DNA of 64,000 bases, taken from contig VFGV01000010.1 in the NCBI GenBank assembly GCA_009392275.1, positions 1 to 64,000 on the forward strand, read 5' to 3'. Within the stretch, counting starts at the first letter, position 1. Each line of letters starts with the position of its first letter. Position numbers and translations under genes: made by a program. Origin of the DNA: SAR202 cluster bacterium. Lineage in GTDB: Bacteria > Chloroflexota > Dehalococcoidia > Lucifugimonadales > UBA2962. Below the pieces are notes generated by a model, which saw only the letters and a list, made by a program, of their open reading frames with translations, searched no databases and was not told the DNA's origin. This document shows positions 43,946-52,895 of the stretch, piece by piece.

Positions 43946-44374
43946 ATGCACGAACTCTACCATAAAGAAATTCTGAAGCACGCAAAAACTCCCGAATTCA
44001 CGTCTCAGTTAAAAACCATAGATTCATCTGGATATGCCATAAATCAATTTTGCGGCGATGAAGTTAGAGTGAATTTATCATTTAGAGATGGAATCATAAA
44101 TGATATTCATATTGATAGTAAAGGTTGCTCTATTAATATTGCCTCATCATCCTTAATGGCTGTAGAAATAAAGGATTTAGACCCTAATAAAGGTACTCTT
44201 CTAATAGACACATATAAATCCCTGATGAACAGTAAGATTCCAGACCATCAACCAAAAAGGATACTTGGGTCGCTAGCAGTAATGGAAAGTGTCAAAGAAT
44301 TCCCTATAAGAATAAAATGCGCCCTTTTATGCACTCAAGCATTTGAGGATGCAGTTTCAGGGCTGCATATCTAG
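43946..44374 (+). CDS. SufU-like protein (second copy)
   Basis: 142 aa. The SufU residues are conserved: Cys36, Asp38 (FCGDEV), Cys61 (GCSINI) and Cys125 (KCALLC), plus an extra Cys129. The central part is shorter and diverged from the first copy. Two SufU-like proteins in one suf operon suggest division of work, for example one for SufS and one for another acceptor, but this is an inference. It overlaps the convergent peptide-binding gene by 18 bases. Confidence 0.88.
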   Translation: MHELYHKEILKHAKTPEFTSQLKTIDSSGYAINQFCGDEVRVNLSFRDGIINDIHIDSKGCSINIASSSLMAVEIKDLDPNKGTLLIDTYKSLMNSKIPDHQPKRILGSLAVMESVKEFPIRIKCALLCTQAFEDAVSGLHI

Positions 44375-46186
44375 CCAGGTTTCACTTAAATAGTTGTATT
44401 CAAACCCAGCCAAAGTCGGGTAAAAGTTCTCAAGCCACTCATTTACTAACCAAGTGGATTCGACTGTAATTGGCATAAATCTTGTATAAGATTCCCAAAG
44501 CAAATCTTGAATTTCTATATGTTGTAGCATACGTTTCGAATTGTCATATTCCCCAGATTGATTCTCGATCAATAAATCAAGTTGCTTGCTTAAAGGGTTG
44601 CCGTGACTCCATAATCCTTGCGAATGGACAATCGAAAACAGATATATATTAGGTGAATTTACATATGGTGCCGGTCCTATAAAAACATCATAATCCGCTT
44701 TCATCCAGACATTGTCTACATAATCTACTCGACTAACTTCCTCGATTGTCGGTTGAAACCCAACACTAATTAAGTCTTCTTCTAGCCTTTTGGCATATTC
44801 AATGTAACCTGCTCCAAACTGAGCAACCTTAATAGTAAAAGGATCAACTTCTAAGTCTTGCAATAGGATTTTAGATCGCTCTGGATTAGAAAAATATTTT
44901 GACGGGTCTTGCAACTCTGTAAACCATTCATTATCAATTAAAGGCATGCCAAGTGAAATATATCCTGCTCCAGACCATATTTCATTTATATATGCAGACG
45001 GTTCGGAAGCTAAATAAAAAGCTTTACGCACATTGATATCGTTAAAAGGAGATCGACTGATATTTAAAGAAAGCTCAACCCCTAAACCTGTTTCAGGCAC
45101 AAGCATATAATCTCTTTCCTCAAATTGCGCTTCATAGTCCCGAAGTTGAGAATTGTTTAAATGAATAGCATCAAGGCTTCCCACAACAAATGCTGTTTGC
45201 CTAGTAACTTCATCAGGTATCATGTACAAATTCAAGTTGTCAGCATAAGGCAAATTTTCTTCAAAATAGAGCGGATGTTTCTCGAATTTGTAAACCCCTT
45301 TATTACCGTCAGTACGGATTTTCCAAGGCCCGGTCCCTGAACTTGTAGCCTGGAGAGAATTCATTGGCTTTGTATTAATTATTCGCGATCTAGCATCTGC
45401 TAAACCAAACATGAAATCAGCATCGGGGATTTTTAAATTTATATTAAACTCTAAATCATTAACTACAGAAATATCGCTGATTGAACCAAGTAAAATAGAA
45501 TTTGGCCCATTCATTTGGAGATCTATGCTTTCCACAATGTGTTGAGATTTTAAAATTTCTCCTGTTAATGAGTCAGTATTATGCCATCTTACTCCGTCTT
45601 TAAGCCTAAATTGAAATTTAGTAGGTGAGATCATTTTCCAGGCCTCGCAAAGATCACATTCGATATTTAAACCTGGTTGCCTAACTTCTGGACCTGTATT
45701 GAATTTAAATATTCGGCTATATATAACTCCAGGCCCAAGACTAGAGAGTGTTGGTGAAAATTGAAGATGGACATCTTTGTAACTGGATTCATAATTAGTA
45801 TATTCCGTAGAAAATTTTAAGGTGCCACCATACACTGGATTATCCTCAAGATCAGATTCATCCACAGCCAAAATAATTTCCGAATTTGTCTGGTCAACAA
45901 AATTATCTTCTATCAAATCTGCATTATCAGATCTGTTGTTATCAATCTCCGGCGATTCCGATTGTAACGTTTCATCTTGTATTGTGGATTCATTGAATGA
46001 ATCAAACTCTGAATCGGATTCAATAAAATCTTCATGAGTACTAGAGGCTGTATTCAAGTCACTTTCTGCGGTTGGAATACTGTTGATTAAATTGATATTC
46101 TTGTTTGAGCATGCAAGAAGCATTACACACACAATCAATAGCAACGCAATAGAATCGATTTGTTTAAATCGTAAACCTCTAATCAA
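44357..46186 (-). CDS. peptide/solute-binding lipoprotein (ABC transporter, family 5)
   Basis: 609 aa. Signal peptide with lipobox LLAC near residue 26 (LLLIVCVMLLACSNKN). An acidic, Ser/Asn-rich linker of about 90 residues follows. From about residue 120 it matches extracellular solute-binding proteins family 5 (KFQFRLKDGVRWHNTD, RKAFYLASEPSAYI). It would deliver peptides or other solutes to an ABC permease; no permease or ATPase gene lies nearby. The linker is unusually long and acidic. It overlaps sufU copy 2 by 18 bases at the 3' ends. Confidence 0.87.
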   Translation of the reverse strand: MIRGLRFKQIDSIALLLIVCVMLLACSNKNINLINSIPTAESDLNTASSTHEDFIESDSEFDSFNESTIQDETLQSESPEIDNNRSDNADLIEDNFVDQTNSEIILAVDESDLEDNPVYGGTLKFSTEYTNYESSYKDVHLQFSPTLSSLGPGVIYSRIFKFNTGPEVRQPGLNIECDLCEAWKMISPTKFQFRLKDGVRWHNTDSLTGEILKSQHIVESIDLQMNGPNSILLGSISDISVVNDLEFNINLKIPDADFMFGLADARSRIINTKPMNSLQATSSGTGPWKIRTDGNKGVYKFEKHPLYFEENLPYADNLNLYMIPDEVTRQTAFVVGSLDAIHLNNSQLRDYEAQFEERDYMLVPETGLGVELSLNISRSPFNDINVRKAFYLASEPSAYINEIWSGAGYISLGMPLIDNEWFTELQDPSKYFSNPERSKILLQDLEVDPFTIKVAQFGAGYIEYAKRLEEDLISVGFQPTIEEVSRVDYVDNVWMKADYDVFIGPAPYVNSPNIYLFSIVHSQGLWSHGNPLSKQLDLLIENQSGEYDNSKRMLQHIEIQDLLWESYTRFMPITVESTWLVNEWLENFYPTLAGFEYNYLSETWLDMQP

Positions 46187-46259
46187 AATATTGCCTTATA
46201 TTTAAAATAATTATGTGCATAATCAATTAGAATCATATACAGGATGAGCATAAATTGAT

Positions 46260-47072
46260 ATGAAATTAATAGACTGTCATACACATTTACATGACTTCGA
46301 AGAAACAGAAATATCCGAAATTATACATCGCGCAAAGCTTGCAAATGTTGCTGCAATTATCACTGCTGGAACAACAATAGAATCCTCAGCAAACGCAATA
46401 AATTTATCTAAATCATACGATCATGTATTTCCTGGAGTAGGAATTCACCCAAATGAACTTAACGAAAGTTTTAGTGAAAAGACAACAACGCAAATACTAG
46501 AATTAGCCAGTAACGATGAAGTCATTATGATCAGCGAAATTGGCTTAGAATTCAGAGAGAATAGCCCGGATAGAGCCGTTCAATATAAAGCATTCCGTAG
46601 ACAAATCGGAATAGCTCGCGAACTGTCACTACCTATAGTTTTTCATTGCAGAGGGGCGTATGAAGACACCATTAGAGTTCTAAAAGAGGAACGTGCTTTT
46701 GAAGTGGGTGGGGCTATGCACTATTTTCAGGCAGATCAAATCATAGCAAATCAACTTATTGATCTAGGTTTTTATGTTTCTTTAGGAAGACCTTTGAGTC
46801 GAATTGATGAACTACAAGAAGTGACGTTAAATATTCCAATTAACCGCATCCTTATAGAAACAGATTCATTTCCACAGCCTTTTAAAAAGTACAGAGAAAA
46901 CTGGACAGAGCCCCGACATACACTTGACGTAGCAAATGAAATTAGTTGTATAAAAAATATTGATATTGAAGAAGTTGCTTCTATTACCTCTCACAATACT
47001 TTGCAAATGCTTAAAAATCCAATCAAACTAAAACATCATTTTGATAGCGTGTTTCACTATTCCGGAACATGA
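46260..47072 (+). CDS. TatD-family metal-dependent hydrolase
   Basis: 270 aa. The metal ligands are in DCHTHLH (5-11), SEIGLEF, PIVFHCRGA and ETDSFPQP. It is the TatD amidohydrolase fold, with 3'-5' exonuclease/DNase activity in characterised members. A divergent gap of 73 bases separates it from the solute-binding gene. Start has only a weak ribosome site. Whether it acts on DNA here is unproven. Confidence 0.88.
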   Translation: MKLIDCHTHLHDFEETEISEIIHRAKLANVAAIITAGTTIESSANAINLSKSYDHVFPGVGIHPNELNESFSEKTTTQILELASNDEVIMISEIGLEFRENSPDRAVQYKAFRRQIGIARELSLPIVFHCRGAYEDTIRVLKEERAFEVGGAMHYFQADQIIANQLIDLGFYVSLGRPLSRIDELQEVTLNIPINRILIETDSFPQPFKKYRENWTEPRHTLDVANEISCIKNIDIEEVASITSHNTLQMLKNPIKLKHHFDSVFHYSGT

Positions 47073-47118
47073 TTGATATCAATAAAAAAAGTTTTCATCG
47101 TATATCTATTATTGATTT

Positions 47119-47718
47119 CTAAGGAACGACCACAAAAAACAAAAACCAGCATATTATTCCAGTCAAAATTCCAGGTATATAACCATACATCTTTCTGAAA
47201 CCTGCGGTTTCTTTAACGGCCTGAACCCCAACAGCAAACACCCATAGTTTTGCAAACATCAATAACCCTTCTCCCCAAGTCCCATTGAGCGCAGGCACAC
47301 CAATTTGACCGCCAAAAAACAGTATCCCAGGAGCATAGGCGATTCCAATAGACCTGAACATATCAATAATGGAACCTTTACCCTTAAAAGCCCATTTTGT
47401 CGATAACCATGCTAGTATCGCCCAAATGTTCCAACTCAAAATAATAGCTCCCATTCTAGTCACTATTGCAAAGCGTTCATCTCCCATAAACGATAAAACA
47501 TCCGGTGTTGTGGCGTCGAAGGGTTGGTTATTGAGGCCATACCCGAAACCAATGCCAGTGATACAAACTAAAATGAATGCCAATAACAGTATTTTTGGCT
47601 GCCCGGTTATGGATTTATAAATGCTGCCATCCAAAAAAGCTGTTCTTAGTACAATTGAAGTTATATTCAATTGCTCTTGTGGTTCTTTTTGTCTATTATT
47701 TTGTTTTGATCGTTTCAA
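47119..47718 (-). CDS. Yip1-type integral membrane protein
   Basis: 199 aa with about five hydrophobic helices (around 38-65, 80-105, 118-145, 150-170 and 175-197) and a polar, Gln/Asn/Lys-rich N-terminus without a signal peptide. The layout and the proline/glycine pattern fit the Yip1/DUF1282 group, function unknown in bacteria. It converges on the TatD gene and diverges from the DUF1802 gene. Confidence 0.6.
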   Translation of the reverse strand: MKRSKQNNRQKEPQEQLNITSIVLRTAFLDGSIYKSITGQPKILLLAFILVCITGIGFGYGLNNQPFDATTPDVLSFMGDERFAIVTRMGAIILSWNIWAILAWLSTKWAFKGKGSIIDMFRSIGIAYAPGILFFGGQIGVPALNGTWGEGLLMFAKLWVFAVGVQAVKETAGFRKMYGYIPGILTGIICWFLFFVVVP

Positions 47719-47860
47719 CTTGTTTAAATTCCGTTGGTTAATTTTTACATTAATTATTTTAGTCCCAAATAATAGCTAATTATAGTTTCTATGAGTTAAA
47801 ATAACGTTTGATTATTTTTCAATTTATAAGAAGAATACACCTTAGCAAAGATACAAAATT

Positions 47861-48454
47861 ATGATTTCCCTTCTACCACCATCAAGTTCATTTGCATTAA
47901 AAGAATGGGCTACTGCTTGCCTTCTCTTGAAAGAAGGTCGTCAAATAATGATTATTAGAAAAGGTGGTATTGATAAAGCAGATAAGGACTTCACAACAGA
48001 GTTATCTATAGATTCAGAGTTTCTATTATTTCCCACCTATGAGCATCAAAATGAATCATTAATTAAAAATGAGTTCCACACTGATCTGTCAGATACTATC
48101 GAAGAAAACGATGTGCCCGGACTCATTAACCTTTCCGCTTTTGCCAAAATAACACATAAATTCGAAATTCAATCGACTGAAGTCATAAATAGGATCTCAA
48201 AATTTCACTTATGGAATGAAGCATACACAGACAAAAGAATTAACTGGAAACCACGCAAGCCTGCTATAGTTGCATTACTAAGAGTTTACCCATTGATACA
48301 GCCTCAAGCCCTACCAATATTACCTGAATACGGAAGCTGTAAATCGATAGTTGATCTTGGACAAGAGGTTCCAATGGGCGAACTTGAGCCAGTGATACAA
48401 GATGCTGAGTATCAATCTATCTGTAAAGAAATTCAAGACTTAATTACCAATTAG
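47861..48454 (+). CDS. DUF1802 family protein
   Basis: 197 aa. ALKEWATACLLLKEGRQIM, IIRKGGID and FLLFPTYEHQ are the characteristic blocks of DUF1802. Function unknown; some members occur with restriction or EVE-type genes. It converges on the EVE-domain gene with 28 bases between. No membrane segment or signal. Confidence 0.82.
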   Translation: MISLLPPSSSFALKEWATACLLLKEGRQIMIIRKGGIDKADKDFTTELSIDSEFLLFPTYEHQNESLIKNEFHTDLSDTIEENDVPGLINLSAFAKITHKFEIQSTEVINRISKFHLWNEAYTDKRINWKPRKPAIVALLRVYPLIQPQALPILPEYGSCKSIVDLGQEVPMGELEPVIQDAEYQSICKEIQDLITN

Positions 48455-48482
48455 GCTTTACAAGGGATCAATTATTATTTCC

Positions 48483-48932
48483 CTAGATGCTGTTAGACCG
48501 GTTGATCTCTCCTTCAATGAATCGGAAATCAGTTTGCGGCAATAAGTGTAAATCCTCAATGAATGCGAGTTGCCATAGCTCAAGAGGCCAGCGCTTTAAA
48601 TAGTCTAACGTAGGTGCAACTAAAGATGCATCCACATATTGTTCTTCATTTAATATAACCCTAGGCTTCATATACACCCTATATCTAAAGTCCTCTCCCC
48701 TAGTACGCGATATCCAAATTGGACTATTGTCTTCAAACGCTGAGGTTTCAATCTCGCTAATCGCGCACCACTGCATCTTATCTCGAAGATAATATATTAC
48801 TTCATCACCAGTATTCATCCGTTCCGTGCGTTTTTTATATTTCTTTCCAAATCCATGGATATCCAAACCTCTTTGGGAGGAGATTAAGAAATTCTCTTGG
48901 GTCGTAGCAAACATCCAATAATTTTTCGTCAT
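48483..48932 (-). CDS. EVE-domain protein
   Basis: 149 aa. The pattern NYWMFATTQENF, RMNTGDEVIYYL, and WPLELWQLAF matches the EVE (UPF0310) fold related to PUA/YTH domains that recognise modified bases. It would bind modified nucleic acid. Stand-alone, between convergent DUF1802 and the LysR gene. Modified-base substrate is unknown. Confidence 0.8.
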   Translation of the reverse strand: MTKNYWMFATTQENFLISSQRGLDIHGFGKKYKKRTERMNTGDEVIYYLRDKMQWCAISEIETSAFEDNSPIWISRTRGEDFRYRVYMKPRVILNEEQYVDASLVAPTLDYLKRWPLELWQLAFIEDLHLLPQTDFRFIEGEINRSNSI

Positions 48933-48987
48933 AATTATTCACACTATAGAGATACAAGATAATATCATTGAATCAGCGAATATCAAA

Positions 48988-49890
48988 TTAAGGTTTTGTT
49001 GGCCATTTAGAGTACAGATACTCAAGAACAGATAGCATAACTTTTACACTTGGATTAGATTTTTCATTCCTATTTACTAAAACACAATTTGAAATTAAAA
49101 CTCTGGAACTTGGCCCTAATTGCACTAAGCTTAAAACTCCCATTTTAACTTCTTTTTGAATAGAAGACCGTGGAACGAAGGATATTCCTAGCCCTAACTC
49201 AACCATACTTTTTATAGAATCTACGCTGTCAACTCTTATCTCTATATTAGGAGTGATTCCAGCCTGATTGCACACTTCTTCGATTAACAAAAAATATGAC
49301 GATTCCGCGCTGTATAAAATTAAGGGCTCTTTCGCGACATCATTTATATCAACACCACCCATATTGGCAAATCGATGTGAAGGATGTGTAATTAAAACCA
49401 AATCCTCATCAAACAGTCGTCTCGTATCCACATCAGGGTGAACCAATCCTCTAGACAAACCAATATGGACTTGCTTATTAGCAACCAAATCTACGACTTC
49501 TTTAGACCTAACGATATTTACATGAGCCCTGAAATCCGGATATTCGTTTTTCAAACAATTAAGTATAGTAGGTAAAGTATAAGTGCCCAAAACTCGTGTT
49601 GATGCGATTGTAATTAAATTCCTTCCCGATGTACGATTGGTTGGAACCACTTGTTTCGCTTCATTCAAAGCATAGAGCGCCCTGGTAGCATAAGGCAGGA
49701 ATGCTCTACCTGCTTCAGTTAAAATCACTCCGTTTCTGAATCTTTGAAATAACTCAGCTCCGAGTTCAATTTCTAATAATTTAATCCGATTACTGACCGC
49801 TGATTGTGAAACATAAAGACTCTTGGCAGCTTTTCGGAAACTACCGCGTCTCTCTGCTTCTACAAAAGACTGTATTTGTGAAAACTCCAT
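48988..49890 (-). CDS. LysR-family transcriptional regulator
   Basis: 300 aa. The N-terminal winged helix-turn-helix is SFRKAAKSLYVSQSAVSNRIKLLE (in part; about 18-40), followed by a linker helix and a two-lobe effector domain. Typical length. The gene is divergent from ispD with 158 bases between; the most usual target of a LysR regulator is the divergent gene or itself. Effector unknown. Confidence 0.93.
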   Translation of the reverse strand: MEFSQIQSFVEAERRGSFRKAAKSLYVSQSAVSNRIKLLEIELGAELFQRFRNGVILTEAGRAFLPYATRALYALNEAKQVVPTNRTSGRNLITIASTRVLGTYTLPTILNCLKNEYPDFRAHVNIVRSKEVVDLVANKQVHIGLSRGLVHPDVDTRRLFDEDLVLITHPSHRFANMGGVDINDVAKEPLILYSAESSYFLLIEEVCNQAGITPNIEIRVDSVDSIKSMVELGLGISFVPRSSIQKEVKMGVLSLVQLGPSSRVLISNCVLVNRNEKSNPSVKVMLSVLEYLYSKWPTKP

Positions 49891-49940
49891 TGATGTTAAT
49901 TCGCTTATATGTCTTTCAAATCTAAAACATTACACCATTA

Positions 49941-49969
49941 TTGACATGTATGTATGATATACCTATTAA
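49941..49969 (+). promoter_or_regulatory. promoter of the ispD-ispF-cysS operon
   Basis: TTGACA (49941-49946) and TATTAA (49964-49969) have a 17-base spacer. It lies about 80 bases before ispD and points away from the LysR gene. The spacer contains ATGTATGTATG, a repeat that could bind the neighbouring regulator, though that is only a guess. Confidence 0.6.
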
Positions 49970-50048
49970 TAATCAAGTCTTATCAAAATAGAAAACTATA
50001 AAGTAATTACTCGTTTTACGATTTTGATATTAAAATAAATTAAGGGAA

Positions 50049-50720
50049 ATGACAGCACACGCAACTGGTTTAATTATAGCAGCAGGATCTTCTGTTCGAA
50101 TGAATGGTGTAGATAAAATTTTTGCACCTCTATTGGGGCGTCCAATCATATCTTACTCAATTCAGGCGATGGAAGATTGTTTAGATATCAATGCAATAAT
50201 AGTCGTAGTATCTCCCGAAAACTTAGAAAAATCAGATCTATTGTTCAAATCAGAGAATTGGTCCAAGATCACCTCATTAGTGGTGGGAGGCAAACGGCGT
50301 CAAGACTCTGTAAGAATGGGGCTATCAAAAATACATGATTCTCATTGGACAGTAATCCATGATGGTGCTAGGCCATGCATAACGCCTGAAATTATTTCAC
50401 ACAGCTTAAACCATGCCTCTGTCAATGGTTCAGCTGTTGCTGCTGTCCCTGTTAAAGACACAATCAAAATAGTAGATAAATCTCTTAACGTAACCAAAAC
50501 TCCTGATCGGCAACACCTCTGGGCAGTACAAACGCCTCAAGTATTTGAAACGAAGGCTTTGCAATATGCACATGAAAAAGTCAAAGAGAATGTTACTGAC
50601 GATGCTTCTATGATGGAAGCATTAGGAGAAAAAGTGTCTGTGTTCCAAAGCGAATACAGTAACATCAAAGTTACAACCAAAGAAGATATACGTCTTCTTG
50701 AGATATTGATGAATGGCTGA
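50049..50720 (+). CDS. ispD: 2-C-methyl-D-erythritol 4-phosphate cytidylyltransferase
   Basis: 223 aa. GLIIAAGSSVRMNGVDKIF is the nucleotide-binding loop; HDGARPCITPEII and the central VPVKDTIKIV and TPQVF motifs are conserved. Third step of the MEP pathway, giving isopentenyl and dimethylallyl diphosphate for the prenyl and hopanoid genes in this window. AGGGAA lies before the ATG. The ispF gene follows 17 bases after the stop. Confidence 0.95.
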   Translation: MTAHATGLIIAAGSSVRMNGVDKIFAPLLGRPIISYSIQAMEDCLDINAIIVVVSPENLEKSDLLFKSENWSKITSLVVGGKRRQDSVRMGLSKIHDSHWTVIHDGARPCITPEIISHSLNHASVNGSAVAAVPVKDTIKIVDKSLNVTKTPDRQHLWAVQTPQVFETKALQYAHEKVKENVTDDASMMEALGEKVSVFQSEYSNIKVTTKEDIRLLEILMNG

Positions 50721-50737
50721 GGTAAACGTGTGTGAAG

Positions 50738-51220
50738 ATGAATTATAGAACTGGAATCGGAATTGATGTGCATCCCCTCGTAACTGGTCGCAAGCTTATA
50801 TTAGGTGGAATCGATATACCGCACAAATATGGACTCGACGGCAACTCTGATGGAGATGTTCTAATTCATGCAATAATTGATGCAATGCTGGGAGCATCAG
50901 GATTGGGGGATATTGGTTTGCATTTTCCTGCAAATGACCTGAAATATAACAACGCATCTTCTATCACTTTAATTGAGGCAACTGTAGGCAAATTAGCAGA
51001 CGCTGGATGGAAGACAATTTATGTGGATGCTACAATTCTTGCTCAGGAACCGGTTTTGAGTCCACATATACCGAATATGAAATGTCGAATTTCGAAATCA
51101 ATTAGTATAGAAAGTTCATGTGTGAATTTAAAAGCAACAACAACAGATAAGCTTGGATTTATTGGAGAAGAGAAAGGAATTGGAGGATTAGCAGTTGCGA
51201 CAGTCGAAAAACTGGGCTAA
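50738..51220 (+). CDS. ispF: 2-C-methyl-D-erythritol 2,4-cyclodiphosphate synthase
   Basis: 160 aa from the ATG at 50738; a GTG two codons earlier is also possible. GIDVHPLVTGRKLILGG (metal His/Asp), SDGDVLIHAIIDAMLGA and the C-terminal ATTDKLGFIGEEKGI are family signatures. Fifth step of the MEP pathway. GAGGT is about 14 bases upstream of the ATG. cysS follows 21 bases later, the standard ispD-ispF-cysS order. Confidence 0.95.
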   Translation: MNYRTGIGIDVHPLVTGRKLILGGIDIPHKYGLDGNSDGDVLIHAIIDAMLGASGLGDIGLHFPANDLKYNNASSITLIEATVGKLADAGWKTIYVDATILAQEPVLSPHIPNMKCRISKSISIESSCVNLKATTTDKLGFIGEEKGIGGLAVATVEKLG

Positions 51221-51241
51221 TTTAATAGCGACCTAACAAAA

Positions 51242-52600
51242 ATGAAAATACACAATACATTAACAGGGAAAACCGAGCTACTTAAAGTTTCTGGAAATAA
51301 AGTATCAATGTATGTCTGCGGAATTACTCCTTATTCCCCTGCACATGTGGGTCATGCCATGAGATCTGTGGTATTTGACGTTTTCAAAAGATACCTTATT
51401 CATAAAGGACTCGATGTGGTTCATGTTGAGAATTTCACAGATATAGATGACAAAATGATTGATGGTGCTAATAAACAAGGTATTTCAGTATCAGAACTAG
51501 CTGAATCTAACATATCCAGCTATCTAACAGAAATGGATATGTTAGGTGTCCTCAGAGCTGATTCATATCCGAGAGCAACAGGCGAAATAGAAAATATCGT
51601 AAATATGATATCAGGACTAATTGAAAATGAATCTGCATACGAAGTGAATGGAGATGTCTATTTTCGCGTTAGATCAAATCCAGATTATGGAAAGTTAAGT
51701 GATCGCGACATTGAAAAACTTAAATCTGGAGCTAGAGTTGCGATTGCTGATCATAAAGAAGATGCATTAGATTTTGCCTTGTGGAAATCGCAAAAACCAG
51801 GAGAACCCGCGTGGCAAAGCCCTTGGGGCCTTGGACGTCCTGGCTGGCATATTGAATGCAGCGCTATGGCTTTAGAATATTTAGGTGAATCTATTGATAT
51901 TCATGGAGGGGGACAAGATTTAATATTTCCTCATCATGAAAATGAGATCGCACAATCAGAATCATTCTCAGGTCACAAGCCTTTTGCTAAAGTTTGGATG
52001 CATAATGGATTAGTCAGGCTTGGTGAAGATAAAATGAGCAAATCTTTAGGCAACATGGTTACAATCGGCCAAGCGTTGAATACTCACTCTGCCGATGCTC
52101 TTAGACTATTATTTATAAGCGCTCACTACAGAAGCCCAATAACATACAATGAAGATGCTGTATTGGCTCAAGAAAATGCAATACAACGTATAAAAAACGC
52201 TCTTAAATTGATGGGACAAGAAACTGATTCAAAAATTGATACAAACTCATATGTGAATAACTTTGAATCTGCTATGGATGATGACTTAAACACTCCTAAA
52301 GCCCTTGCAGTTATTTTTGATCTTGTACGAGAGATATACAAACATCATAGAAATGGAAACTCAATTACCGATGCCCAAAATACGCTTAAAAATATTACTG
52401 GTGTTCTTGGTTTGACCTTGTCGGACAAAGAAAGTAATACTGCGTCAGACAGTTTTATAGACTTGCTAATTGAAGTGAGGCTTTCACTAAGAGAAGCTAA
52501 TCAGTATGAGCTTGCAGATAAAATTCGAGATGGACTTCTAGATTTAGGAGTACACATAGAAGATGGAGTAGATAAAACCACCTGGAATAGGCCCTCATAA
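51242..52600 (+). CDS. cysS: cysteinyl-tRNA synthetase
   Basis: 452 aa, class I synthetase. The HIGH-type motif is HVGH (35-38), Cys26 is a zinc ligand, and KMSKS is in DKMSKSLGN. WHIECSAMALEYL and HHENEIAQSES complete the zinc and catalytic sites. Ends with the helical anticodon-binding region. Third gene of the ispD operon. Confidence 0.96.
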   Translation: MKIHNTLTGKTELLKVSGNKVSMYVCGITPYSPAHVGHAMRSVVFDVFKRYLIHKGLDVVHVENFTDIDDKMIDGANKQGISVSELAESNISSYLTEMDMLGVLRADSYPRATGEIENIVNMISGLIENESAYEVNGDVYFRVRSNPDYGKLSDRDIEKLKSGARVAIADHKEDALDFALWKSQKPGEPAWQSPWGLGRPGWHIECSAMALEYLGESIDIHGGGQDLIFPHHENEIAQSESFSGHKPFAKVWMHNGLVRLGEDKMSKSLGNMVTIGQALNTHSADALRLLFISAHYRSPITYNEDAVLAQENAIQRIKNALKLMGQETDSKIDTNSYVNNFESAMDDDLNTPKALAVIFDLVREIYKHHRNGNSITDAQNTLKNITGVLGLTLSDKESNTASDSFIDLLIEVRLSLREANQYELADKIRDGLLDLGVHIEDGVDKTTWNRPS

Positions 52601-52610
52601 ACTAAGACAT

Positions 52611-52673
52611 ATTTTAATTACAAATTGCATAAGTATGTGGAATTTTAAATTTGTGAGACTAAGTAATTAAAAT
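52611..52673. terminator. long inverted repeat between cysS and secG, possible bidirectional terminator
   Basis: ATTTTAATTAC (52611-52621) and its exact complement GTAATTAAAAT (52663-52673) bracket the convergent gap; an inner pair, CAAATT against AATTTG, could extend the stem. The stem is AT-only and long-looped, so it is weak. The right arm overlaps the last codons of secG. Confidence 0.3.
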
Positions 52674-52879
52674 AATCGAACGCTTAATATTGAGGTAATC
52701 AAAAAAACACATACCAATAAAATTGTGAACTGAAAAAGACTTTTCTCAAAACCTCTTCGAGTACGGAAAGATGATTCTGCTGATCCGAACAAGCCTGATC
52801 CCTGACCTTTAACTTGCATTAAAATTACAATAACTAAAAGTAAGGCGATAATTATTTGGATTACGTTTAAGGCATTCAT
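52667..52879 (-). CDS. secG: preprotein translocase subunit SecG
   Basis: 70 aa with two hydrophobic helices (about 4-22 and 48-68). ILMQVKGQGSGLFGS is the conserved loop of SecG. It associates with SecYE in the membrane. Converges on cysS; yvcK lies 16 bases upstream. Confidence 0.92.
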   Translation of the reverse strand: MNALNVIQIIIALLLVIVILMQVKGQGSGLFGSAESSFRTRRGFEKSLFQFTILLVCVFLITSILSVRLF

Positions 52880-52895
52880 AGTTAATATTATTTAT

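Noticed and set aside
48463-48487. AGGG...CCCT repeat between the DUF1802 and EVE genes as a terminator
   Set aside because: The arms are only 4-5 bases with an AT-rich loop and no U-run.
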